From NCBI GenBank assembly GCA_013216025.1, contig JABSOG010000014.1, positions 1 through 34,503 on the forward strand: DNA of 34,503 bases, given 5' to 3'. The DNA comes from Algicola sp. Its GTDB lineage: Bacteria; Pseudomonadota; Gammaproteobacteria; Enterobacterales; Alteromonadaceae. Each line of letters starts with the position of its first letter. Position 1 is the stretch's first letter. The notes below the pieces were generated by a model. That model was given only the letters and a program-made list of their open reading frames with translations, was not told where the DNA came from and searched no databases. Positions 25,330-34,503 of this stretch are shown here, piece by piece. A program made the position numbers and the translations under genes.

Positions 25330-26700
25330 TTACAGCACAGGCAACGACAAAGTCGCCCGACAACCGCCCGCTTCCCGGTTATTCAGGTGTAAAGAACCTT
25401 GGTGCACACTGGCGATCTGACGGCACAACGCCAGACCAATACCACTGCCTTTTGGTTTGGTGGTATAAAATGGCACGAACAGGTTGTCGAACGACGCGAG
25501 CCCCGGCCCTTGGTCGTCAATATGCACTAAAACGTAATCTTGTTGTTGCTCCTCACTAAGGCCACTGCTGAGCTGCCAATGGATTTGTATATGACGCTCT
25601 AACCCCCCAGCATCCTTTTCTTCCATGGCATCGGCGGCGTTCCTCAGCAAATTAAGCAGCAATTGATTGATTTGCTCAACATCCACTTCAACGCGAATTT
25701 CATCAAGCTGGGGTCCGTTATCAAGATGAATCTCACAGCGAGTTTCAAGCTTGATGGCTTTATCAATCAAACTGGCTACTGTCACTTCGCTCAACTTGGG
25801 TTTTGGCAAATCGGTCAATTCGCGGTGTTGTGACATTAAATGATTCAGCGCTTTGGTACGACCAACAATCACCTCTAACCCTTCGCGAGTTTCCTCCAGC
25901 CAGTTGCTCGGTAAGGGTTGTTGTTCTATCAGCCAACTGATGGTTTGCGCATACGATTGTACCGGTGCCAGCGAGTTGCTGATCTCGTGCCTTAATACCC
26001 GCATCATGCGTTGCCAAGCCACTAGTTCTTGTTGATGCAACACGGCAGTCAGGTCTGCAAGGGTCAATAACAAGTGATTTTTGCCTTTCTCTCGAAAGTT
26101 AGAGCGACGAAGTTGCCACACCTGCTGCGGTGCAATGTGTTGCAGTATTTCGGTGCGCTCTTCGCTACCACTAAAGCAATCGGCCAATCCCAAATCTTGC
26201 GCGCAGTGCCCAATCACCTCGGTTCGACTTTTTTTCAACAACTGTAATCCCCGATCATTGATTCGTAACAGGGTTAAATCATTATTAAAAGTCAGCACCG
26301 CCACGTCGATCTGGCGCAACACTATCTTCAACAACTCATGGGTTTCGGCGGCGTCTGTTCGGGTGCTGTACAACTGCTCGGTCAATTGGTTTAACCCGGT
26401 GGCGGTCTGTTGCAAAATACCTTTATACTGGGTTTGATCAAGGTTCAGCGAAAAGTCGCCGTCTTTAAGTGACAAAATGGCGTTCAAAATACTGCGCAAC
26501 GGTGACATTAGGCGAATATGTAAATACCAAGGCAACCACACCATGATGATCACCACCAAACTCGTCAGTGTCCATTGCCATTCGAATGACAAGGTGTGAG
26601 TCCAAATCAACAGCAGCGACAAACCACCCAACGGCAGGCTGACCAGCAAACCGCTGAGCATCAACCAAGAATCGGCATTAGGCGTGGCAGGTGTTTTCAT
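25330..26700 (-). CDS. Sensor histidine kinase (NtrY-like: TM, HAMP, PAS, HATPase)
   Basis: RVLRHEISNSLAPVQSYAQTI H-box, NLLRNAADAM N-box, DDQGPGL, GSGIGLALCRQI. Confidence 0.92.
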   Translation of the reverse strand: MKTPATPNADSWLMLSGLLVSLPLGGLSLLLIWTHTLSFEWQWTLTSLVVIIMVWLPWYLHIRLMSPLRSILNAILSLKDGDFSLNLDQTQYKGILQQTATGLNQLTEQLYSTRTDAAETHELLKIVLRQIDVAVLTFNNDLTLLRINDRGLQLLKKSRTEVIGHCAQDLGLADCFSGSEERTEILQHIAPQQVWQLRRSNFREKGKNHLLLTLADLTAVLHQQELVAWQRMMRVLRHEISNSLAPVQSYAQTISWLIEQQPLPSNWLEETREGLEVIVGRTKALNHLMSQHRELTDLPKPKLSEVTVASLIDKAIKLETRCEIHLDNGPQLDEIRVEVDVEQINQLLLNLLRNAADAMEEKDAGGLERHIQIHWQLSSGLSEEQQQDYVLVHIDDQGPGLASFDNLFVPFYTTKPKGSGIGLALCRQIASVHQGSLHLNNREAGGCRATLSLPVL

Positions 26701-28053
26701 CTAATCACTCAACCCAAACTTTTCTAGCCTGCGATATAGCGAGCTTCGCCCTAACCCCAATTTGTCTGCCGCGTGTTTAACATTCCCCCGGCAATGCGCC
26801 AGTGCTCTTTTGATCACAAACAATTCAATTTCTTCAAGCGTCATGTTATCTAAATCAAATTGCGTTGATAACGGCGCAGTCAACCCCAAATGAAACGTCT
26901 CAACACACGCTGACTCGGCCATCAAAACGCCACGTTGAATACAGTGATCCATTTCACGTACGTTGCCGGGCCAGTTATGACGGGTTATGGCATCAAGTGC
27001 TTCGACTGAAAAAGTCAATTCGGGGCGATTAAACTCAACGCTGTGACGGGCCAAAAAGAAATTGGCCAACGGGACCAAGTCTTCAATCCGTTCGCGTAAC
27101 GACGGCAACTTTACTTCAATTGCATTTAAACGATAAAGTAAGTCTTCGCGAAACTTTCCCTGCGCGCACAACGCAGGTAAATCGGCATTGGTGGCCGAAA
27201 TAAGCCGTACATCGACCTTGATGGTTTTTGACGAACCGACCGGTTCAAACTCGCCACTTTCAATCACTCGAAGCAACTTGGCCTGCATCGGTAAAGACAA
27301 GTTGCCAATTTCATCCAAAAACAAAGTGCCCTTGTCGGCCAACTGAAAGCGGCCTTCCCGATTTTGGCGGGCATCGGTAAATGCGCCCTTTACATGGCCA
27401 AACAATTCACTTTCAAACAAGGTGTCAGAGATAGCGCCGATATTGACCGTGATAAGGGTGCGGTCAGCTCTGTCAGACTGGCGATAAATTTCTTGGGCCG
27501 TGACGCCTTTGCCGCTGCCATGCTCGCCGGTGATAAGAATATTGGCCGTCGTTTTGGCCACCCGTCCAATCAACTGGGTGACCGACTTCATGGCTTGCGA
27601 GCTTGGGGTGAAGTGGGTTTTGCCCTGCTTGAGCATTTGATTTTCTTGGCGCAAACGCTGGGTTTCTTGTAATGCATTACCCAATTCGATTTGGGTGCGC
27701 ATAATATTGAGTAAGCGGTCGTTGTCCCACGGCTTTTCGATAAAATCTCGCGCCCCGTTTTGCAGCGCTTTAATGGCCAATTGCATGTTGGCGTAAGCAG
27801 TCATCACAATCACCGGCAAAGCGGGGTTTTTCTCATTGATGGCTTTTATCAGGGCTAACCCTTCTTCGCCCGAGGTGGTATCGCGAGAATAGTTCATGTC
27901 GACAATGGCCAGGTCAACTTTACTGTCATCCAACATAGTCAGAGCCTGCTGTGGCTCGCTGGCCAAACAAACGCTGTAACCTCGGGCCGACAGTAACGCA
28001 CGCAGGGCTCGCAGTATATCTTGATTGTCATCGCAGATCAGAATATGCGCCAT
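26701..28053 (-). CDS. Sigma-54-dependent response regulator (NtrC/AtoC family)
   Basis: Start at 28053 (MAHILICDDNQDILRAL); REC domain; AAA+ with GEHGSGKG, ELFGHVKGAFTDA, GTLFLDEIGNL; Fis HTH HAADKLGLGRSSLYRRLEKFG. Stop directly abuts the kinase start. Confidence 0.93.
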   Translation of the reverse strand: MAHILICDDNQDILRALRALLSARGYSVCLASEPQQALTMLDDSKVDLAIVDMNYSRDTTSGEEGLALIKAINEKNPALPVIVMTAYANMQLAIKALQNGARDFIEKPWDNDRLLNIMRTQIELGNALQETQRLRQENQMLKQGKTHFTPSSQAMKSVTQLIGRVAKTTANILITGEHGSGKGVTAQEIYRQSDRADRTLITVNIGAISDTLFESELFGHVKGAFTDARQNREGRFQLADKGTLFLDEIGNLSLPMQAKLLRVIESGEFEPVGSSKTIKVDVRLISATNADLPALCAQGKFREDLLYRLNAIEVKLPSLRERIEDLVPLANFFLARHSVEFNRPELTFSVEALDAITRHNWPGNVREMDHCIQRGVLMAESACVETFHLGLTAPLSTQFDLDNMTLEEIELFVIKRALAHCRGNVKHAADKLGLGRSSLYRRLEKFGLSD

Positions 28054-28182
28054 GAAAATGGTTCTCTTATAGAGTGATGAGCGTAAGGATACGATCAACA
28101 AACAACTTTTGCTAGTTTGCACTGAATGTGGCACAGTGCGCTTTCAATCGTTATAAATAAGCGCCAGTCGGGCAGGATCGTC

Positions 28183-29517
28183 ATGTCAAAAAAACTCATC
28201 GCAGCCGTCGTTATCACAGGCGGCCTGTTGGCCACAGTCCCTTTTTATTTTAGCGGCCACTTTGCCCATCAGGCATTAATCAGTCAACTCGAACTGGTAC
28301 GCAAACCCTATCAAGATGCCATGCAGTTCATCGAGACTGACACTCAATCAGGGTTGTACAGCTCATCGTTTGGTTATGACGTCACACTAGATCTAACCAA
28401 TCCACAATTTGCGCCGTTAAAACAAGACATTGAAGGTGACACCCTTACTCTGCATATTGATAACCAAATGCGCCATGGTTTTTTAAGTGTCAGTATAGAA
28501 AGTGTATTTTCGGGTCAAGCCAAAACGTTGTTTGACAAGGCCATGGAAAAACTGCAACTAAAAAAAGCCGATGAAACCCGGCCCATGGCGCAACTAACCA
28601 CAGATGCCAGCTTTTCGGTGACCGGTGAATACACAATGAACACCCATTTTGACCTTCAAGGGTTGACCATGCAAAACCAAAATGACCTTGGCGAACTCGT
28701 CACCATGACCACCCAACCGATGCAGATGAGTGGCACTTTGGCGGCTGACATCCTTAGCTACAAGGCCAATTATGGCGATATTACCATTGGACTGCCCGAC
28801 AGCACCATCACAGTCAATCAATTAACGGCCAATGGCAGCGCAACTATTTTGCCACCCGCCGAGCAGCAAATCAGTGCTTTTGGTGATCAGCATTTCAAAT
28901 TGAATCTCAAATCAATCAGCATGATCCAAGCCGACAAAAAGGCTGAAGTACTAAGTGACTTGATATGGGCTTTTACCGTCACCCTCAAAGACGGTCGTGG
29001 AGAGTTTAACAACGAGTTGTCTGTGGCTAAGATAGGCAATCCGCAGATGCCAGTCACTCAAATAGAAGACTTGGTTTTTAACTTCACCGCCGACATGGGG
29101 CTAAAAGCCGCCAAAGCCTATTACGAAGCAGCTAAAAAACTTCCTGTCAGCCCTGATGACCCAACGGCAGCCATGAAACTGTTTGCCAACCTGCTCAGTG
29201 AAGACATCAACGTCAACCTTAACAGCATCAAAGCCAAAACCATTAGCGGCCCGGTAGACCTGATAGGTAACATTAATATTGGTGCTGTCGACCCAGCCCA
29301 GTTTAGCGAAAACCCGATGGTCGCACTGCAAGGATTGAAATATGCCATTAGCGGCGAAATTCCCAAAGGTTTGGTGATGATGAGTGGCCAATTGCCACCA
29401 GAATTCATCGACAACCTGTTGCAACAACAAATGATAGAACTCAAAGACCAACAGATCGTGTTCAAATTGACAGGCGAATCAGGCAGTATTAATCTAAATG
29501 ACAAACCCTTGATGTAA
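28183..29517 (+). CDS. DUF945 (YdgA-like) family protein
   Basis: MSKKLIAAVVITGGLLATVPFYFSGHFAHQALISQLELV and overall beta-rich architecture. Confidence 0.8.
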   Translation: MSKKLIAAVVITGGLLATVPFYFSGHFAHQALISQLELVRKPYQDAMQFIETDTQSGLYSSSFGYDVTLDLTNPQFAPLKQDIEGDTLTLHIDNQMRHGFLSVSIESVFSGQAKTLFDKAMEKLQLKKADETRPMAQLTTDASFSVTGEYTMNTHFDLQGLTMQNQNDLGELVTMTTQPMQMSGTLAADILSYKANYGDITIGLPDSTITVNQLTANGSATILPPAEQQISAFGDQHFKLNLKSISMIQADKKAEVLSDLIWAFTVTLKDGRGEFNNELSVAKIGNPQMPVTQIEDLVFNFTADMGLKAAKAYYEAAKKLPVSPDDPTAAMKLFANLLSEDINVNLNSIKAKTISGPVDLIGNINIGAVDPAQFSENPMVALQGLKYAISGEIPKGLVMMSGQLPPEFIDNLLQQQMIELKDQQIVFKLTGESGSINLNDKPLM

Positions 29518-29555
29518 TCAAACTTTACTAAAAGCGCAATCGAAGAGCCACCATA

Positions 29556-30671
29556 ATGAAATCAAAGGATATTTTAGTCGGTGTTAAGGCCAGTCAACTG
29601 AGCATCGGCAGCCAAGTGCCCTACCCTGTCTACAACAAGTCAGGTCGATTGCTGTTTGCCAAAAATAAAACGCTGGTCAACGATTCGCAGCGCCTGCATT
29701 TATTGCGCGATGGACTGTTTTTGATTGAATTTCCGGATAGCGAAGATAGCGTACAATCTTTGGTATCACACCTCAAAATCCATTTGTCCAACGCCTTCGA
29801 ATTGCTTGAAACCCAATCACACGAACCTTTTATTCGCTGTATCTACCAATTGGCATTGGATATTCAACACCATTGTGCACAAACACCCGATGCTGTGCTT
29901 GGTGCGGCACATTCTGATTACGACAGTGAATATTGGTTAATACATCCCATTCATTGTGCGGTGATGTGTGAAATTGTCGCTAGCTCTATTTCGATGCCGG
30001 TGCCCGACAAATTATCTTTGTTGTGTGCTGCACTGACACAAAACATCAGCTTTTACCAAGAACAACAAAGCCTCCACACTAAAGACGCTGGCCTCAGTGA
30101 TGAAGAGGAAGAGCGGGTTCGTACGCATCCGATGCGCAGTTATCAGATGTTGATTGAGGCGGGTGTGAATGATAATTTTTGGCTTGATGCGGTGCGCAAT
30201 CACCATGAGCGCATCGACGGCAGTGGTTATCCTTTTCACTTAAAAGAATTTTTGGTGTCGCCCCCCAGCAAAATCATTGCCATCGCCGATATCTATGCCG
30301 CTGCCACGCGCTCGCGGGCTTATCGTGAAGAGTTATTATCTAGAGACGCAATGCAGGAGATTTTCAACGAACGAGGCAAAAGTGTTTGCGAACATTTAAC
30401 CAAATCGTTTGTGGCACAGATCAGCATTTATCCGCCGGGCACCTATGTCAAACTGGTGAATAAAGAAATTGGTATCGTCAAAGTACGAGGCGAAGAGATC
30501 AGCAAACCTGAGGTGGGTATTATCATTGATGCCAAAGGCGCTTTTTATGACAAATTTCAACTCCGTCTTACGAGTGAACCCGAATATGCCATAGCCCAAG
30601 TGCTGCCCTTCAGTCAATTCACACAACTCGAACCCTGGCTTCCATTGCTTTGGCCTACGATTGAGATTTGA
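29556..30671 (+). CDS. HD-GYP-like domain protein (HD motif not conserved)
   Basis: GLSDEEEERVRTHPMRSYQMLI..NHHERIDGSGYPFHLKEFLVSPPSKIIAIADIYAAATRSRAYR; AALTQNISFY at the expected LLHDIGK position. Confidence 0.85.
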   Translation: MKSKDILVGVKASQLSIGSQVPYPVYNKSGRLLFAKNKTLVNDSQRLHLLRDGLFLIEFPDSEDSVQSLVSHLKIHLSNAFELLETQSHEPFIRCIYQLALDIQHHCAQTPDAVLGAAHSDYDSEYWLIHPIHCAVMCEIVASSISMPVPDKLSLLCAALTQNISFYQEQQSLHTKDAGLSDEEEERVRTHPMRSYQMLIEAGVNDNFWLDAVRNHHERIDGSGYPFHLKEFLVSPPSKIIAIADIYAAATRSRAYREELLSRDAMQEIFNERGKSVCEHLTKSFVAQISIYPPGTYVKLVNKEIGIVKVRGEEISKPEVGIIIDAKGAFYDKFQLRLTSEPEYAIAQVLPFSQFTQLEPWLPLLWPTIEI

Positions 30672-30672
30672 T

Positions 30673-31947
30673 TCAATTAGAAACCACCCTGTTGCGTCCG
30701 TTGTTTTTGGCCTGATAAAGCAATTCGTCAGCCCTGCCGACCATCGCCTCAAAAGATTCGTTCAAATCCAACGTGTAACCAATGCTGACAGTGACCGATA
30801 TCGATATCGATAATCCATTGACCTCCAGAGGCGTTGCCATTATGCGGTAGCGTAGCCGTTCAAACAAAGCTTCGGCCGACTCTTTATCAACATTAATACA
30901 CAATACGCAAAACTCCTCTCCACCAATGCGCGCGACGACATCACCGTCACGAAAGTGCTTTGTTAGCATCTTTGATACGTGTTTAAGCATATCGTCCCCC
31001 ACACTGTGTCCGTAGGTATCATTGACCTTTTTGAAATAATCGATATCGATCATCGCGGTTGCGATGGTGATGTTGTCTCTTTTGGCGTTTTCGTACAAAC
31101 CATTGCCGGTTTCAAACATATAGCGGCGATTATATAGGTGAGTGAGAAAATCTCTGAACGCTTGGTTTTTAAGCTTTTGATAGCTGGCGATGCCATCTAT
31201 ATTTTGATTCACCCGACAGTAAAACTCTTCATGCATAAAAGGCCGGGTAATAAAGTCATTAGCACCCGCTTTGAGCATCTGCACCGACACTCTGCCGCCG
31301 CCCACCGTAGATACACCCAATATAGCCAATTCTTGGCGAGAGAAAGTACCGCGAACCTTACCGATGAATTCAGCCCCGTTCATTTTTGGCATATTGTAAT
31401 CGGTGATCAAAAGGTGATAAATGGGATTGTTCTTTAACAGCATCAACCCTTGCTCGGGGTGAATGGCTTCTTCGACAGTAAAGTTATGACGTTCAAGCAG
31501 CGATCTAAGCAGTTTGCGCGACAATCTCGAATCATCAACAATCAAAATACGCCGATTAAAATTCTCATATAAGCGCTGTACCTGATCAATCACATATTGC
31601 ATTTCGCCAAGGTTGCGTTTAACCACATAATCGATAATGGCTTTGGCCATCATTTCATCGTGAAGGTCATCCGACATGTTGGCAGTCAAAATAATAGGGC
31701 GTATGCCTAGGGCCAACAGTGCGTCGACCACTTCGCCATGGGGGGCGTCAGGCAGGGTCAAATCCAAGATGGCAACAAAAAACTGATTAGGATGCACACT
31801 GACAGCGTCGATGGCTTCTTTCATGGTGTACGCAGACACTACGTCAAGATGCAGTTGTGACTTAATGTTTTCAGTCAGCAATTGATTGATAACCGGACTG
31901 TCATCAACGACTAGCACCTTGGTTGCTTTTTTCACCAGACCATCCAC
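30673..31947 (-). CDS. Response regulator with two receiver domains and a GGDEF (diguanylate cyclase) domain
   Basis: VLVVDDSPVINQLL and ILIVDDSRLSRKLL receivers; RDGDVVARIGGEEF (active GGEEF, RxxD I-site). Confidence 0.93.
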   Translation of the reverse strand: MDGLVKKATKVLVVDDSPVINQLLTENIKSQLHLDVVSAYTMKEAIDAVSVHPNQFFVAILDLTLPDAPHGEVVDALLALGIRPIILTANMSDDLHDEMMAKAIIDYVVKRNLGEMQYVIDQVQRLYENFNRRILIVDDSRLSRKLLRSLLERHNFTVEEAIHPEQGLMLLKNNPIYHLLITDYNMPKMNGAEFIGKVRGTFSRQELAILGVSTVGGGRVSVQMLKAGANDFITRPFMHEEFYCRVNQNIDGIASYQKLKNQAFRDFLTHLYNRRYMFETGNGLYENAKRDNITIATAMIDIDYFKKVNDTYGHSVGDDMLKHVSKMLTKHFRDGDVVARIGGEEFCVLCINVDKESAEALFERLRYRIMATPLEVNGLSISISVTVSIGYTLDLNESFEAMVGRADELLYQAKNNGRNRVVSN

Positions 31948-32102
31948 GAGATAATTAAAAATGTAATCTTTTTAAGCGTAGGACAACTCTAAGCAACTGT
32001 ACAAATTCGGCTGTAAATGGATTGTTTTTGGTGGCTGGTCAGGGTTGTTCTAACTTAGCAAGCAATATAAACTGGGCATCAAACTCAATTAAATTTGTTC
32101 TT

Positions 32103-32451
32103 ATGCAATCATTATTCGATAAATATGGCGGCTTTGCCACATTCAACCAACTCACGCGGTTGTTTTACCAGAAGTTACTTGATTCACCCCAGGTCGCCCA
32201 TTATTTTTCGGGTGTTGACATTCCCACATTGGCTGAACACCAAACCAACTTTTTGGCCACCGCATTAGGAGGGCCGACGATTTACCAAGGCGCCGATTTA
32301 AAAACCGCTCACGCCGGTTTGATGATCACTAATGAGGATTTTACCGAGGTCGCTGAGTTGCTTGAAGAATGCCTCGAAGAACTGGGGGTTGAACCACCTG
32401 ATATCAACACCATTATCAATATCGTCGCGGAATTTAAGGAACAGATAGTCA

Positions 32452-32459
<8 letters not shown>
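32103..32459 (+). CDS. Truncated hemoglobin (group I-like)
   Basis: MQSLFDKYGGFATFNQLTRLFYQKLLDSPQVAHYFSGVDIPTLAEHQTNFLATALGGPTIYQGADLKTAHAGLMI; candidate proximal His in AHAGL. Confidence 0.88.
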
Positions 32460-33585
<1,126 letters not shown>

Positions 33586-33620
33586 CTTCGAAATGCTAAG
33601 TTCTGAGTCTTTGACAACCC

Positions 33621-34503
33621 TCATTTAAATCGATGTTTTTTTCTGGGCATCGGTGAGAGCAGTTTATAAATTCCTTTTTGCCAATGACCAATATCACTGT
33701 CATACCACTTCGAAAATCGCCTGTCTGACGGCCCTCCCAACAAACAACTGTGCACCTCGTGACGCGCCATATCGGTCACCATTCTAATCGATGGCATAAA
33801 GGTGGTTTCGCGGCCATCAAGGCGATATATCTGACCTTGATGGATGGTTGCCCGCCCACCAATGGCAGTAATAGGCCCTTTGTCAAAACCAAACATACTC
33901 GGTACTTTGCCATCAAAAAAGATGTTTTTGAGCATAAAGCGCTGGGTTTCACCCCAGGTTTTTACCGGTGTCTGTAAGGCCCGCTCAACAGCGATTTTGT
34001 AAATCTCTTCGCGCTTGACATTATTGAACCACAGGGATTCTTCGCGCAATAAAACGTTGTCGAAATTGCCATAAAAATCGATAAAAACGCCCGACTCTTT
34101 TGATAAAAATTTAAACACCGCAGAGCCTAAACCATTAACGGCAAACACATCATGGTAAATACATTTTAAAGCCCGCTCAAACAGATAAGCCCCTTTTGAA
34201 TGGATGTCGTATTTTTGATCCCAATCGCGCAGAATATTGCCCTGTGCTGTGTCGGGCAACAAGGGTTTGATGATGTTCATAAACTCCTCGGCCTGCAGCG
34301 AGAAAACATCAAACTGCATTTTTCGCATGTCTTCAAAAGTCAGGCTTTTGGCCTCTAGCAACAAGTCGGCGATACGGTCGGCACGGTAAGACCCCATACA
34401 GGCATTAATTGGGCTAACGACGCCATATTTATTTAAATCATTGTTGGCGGTGACCACAAATCAGCTGTCAGGAATGGTGCAATTAGGCAAAAGATGAGGC
34501 GGA
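33621..34503 (-). pseudogene. Penicillin acylase family (Ntn-hydrolase) C-terminal region, with an in-frame TGA near the window edge; 5' part outside
   Basis: VVTANNDLNKYGVVSPINACMGSYRADRIADLLLEAKSLTFEDMRKMQFDVFSLQAEEF and GGPSDRRFSKWYDSDIGHWQKGIYKLLSPMP; upstream in-frame reading is PNCTIPDS*FVVTANND. Longest ORF is 33621-34457. Confidence 0.6.

Noticed and set aside
28054-28134. Extended start (MPHSVQTSKSCLLIVSLRSSLYKRTIF) for the sigma-54 regulator
   Set aside because: The receiver domain begins at MAHILICDDNQ (28053), the usual position for this family.
28080-28182. tgtggcacagtgcgctttc as a second sigma-54 promoter between the NtrC-like and DUF945 genes
   Set aside because: TGGCAC is present, but the required GC at the -12 position (GG-N10-GC) is missing.
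32022-32102. N-terminal extension MFLVAGQGCSNLASNINWASNSIKFVL on the truncated hemoglobin
   Set aside because: The globin fold starts at MQSLFDKYGG (32103); the extension has no globin similarity and likely is the leader region.

Overview
Window of about 34.5 kb from what looks like a marine gammaproteobacterium (Alteromonadales-like; lineage inferred from protein style only). It is almost fully coding, with no rRNA, tRNA, CRISPR array or intact transposase seen. Left part: the 3' end of a YibQ-type divergent polysaccharide deacetylase, a single-HKD PLD-like protein, a DUF5610-like protein, an ABC ATPase/MacB-FtsX permease pair preceded by a strong sigma-54 promoter candidate and a perfect palindrome, a tricorn-like S41 peptidase, a lipoprotein and several small genes. 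Middle: a decayed AAA-ATPase-like/PD-(D/E)XK gene, then a minus-strand run of alpha/beta hydrolase, Zn-PLC-like secreted protein and giant hybrid two-component regulator (HTCS). Next come a D-cysteine desulfhydrase/ACC deaminase-like gene coupled to a GNAT with a (KLKA)n N-terminus, another GNAT, an NhaC antiporter, an NtrY/NtrC-like pair and a DUF945 protein. Right part: a c-di-GMP/heme signalling neighbourhood (HD-GYP-like protein lacking the HD motif, REC-REC-GGDEF cyclase, truncated hemoglobin overlapping a histidine kinase), then a penicillin-acylase-family gene with an apparent in-frame TGA. Non-coding structure is rich: a 45-bp double-hairpin repeat that supplies the stop codon of two unrelated genes, a 49-bp double-hairpin repeat (three tandem copies plus one dispersed), a 184-bp MITE-like element and other inverted repeats. 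The best candidates for undescribed biology are the hemoglobin/kinase/c-di-GMP cluster and the hydrolase/PLC-like/HTCS operon. All family names come from reading motifs by eye; no database search was run.
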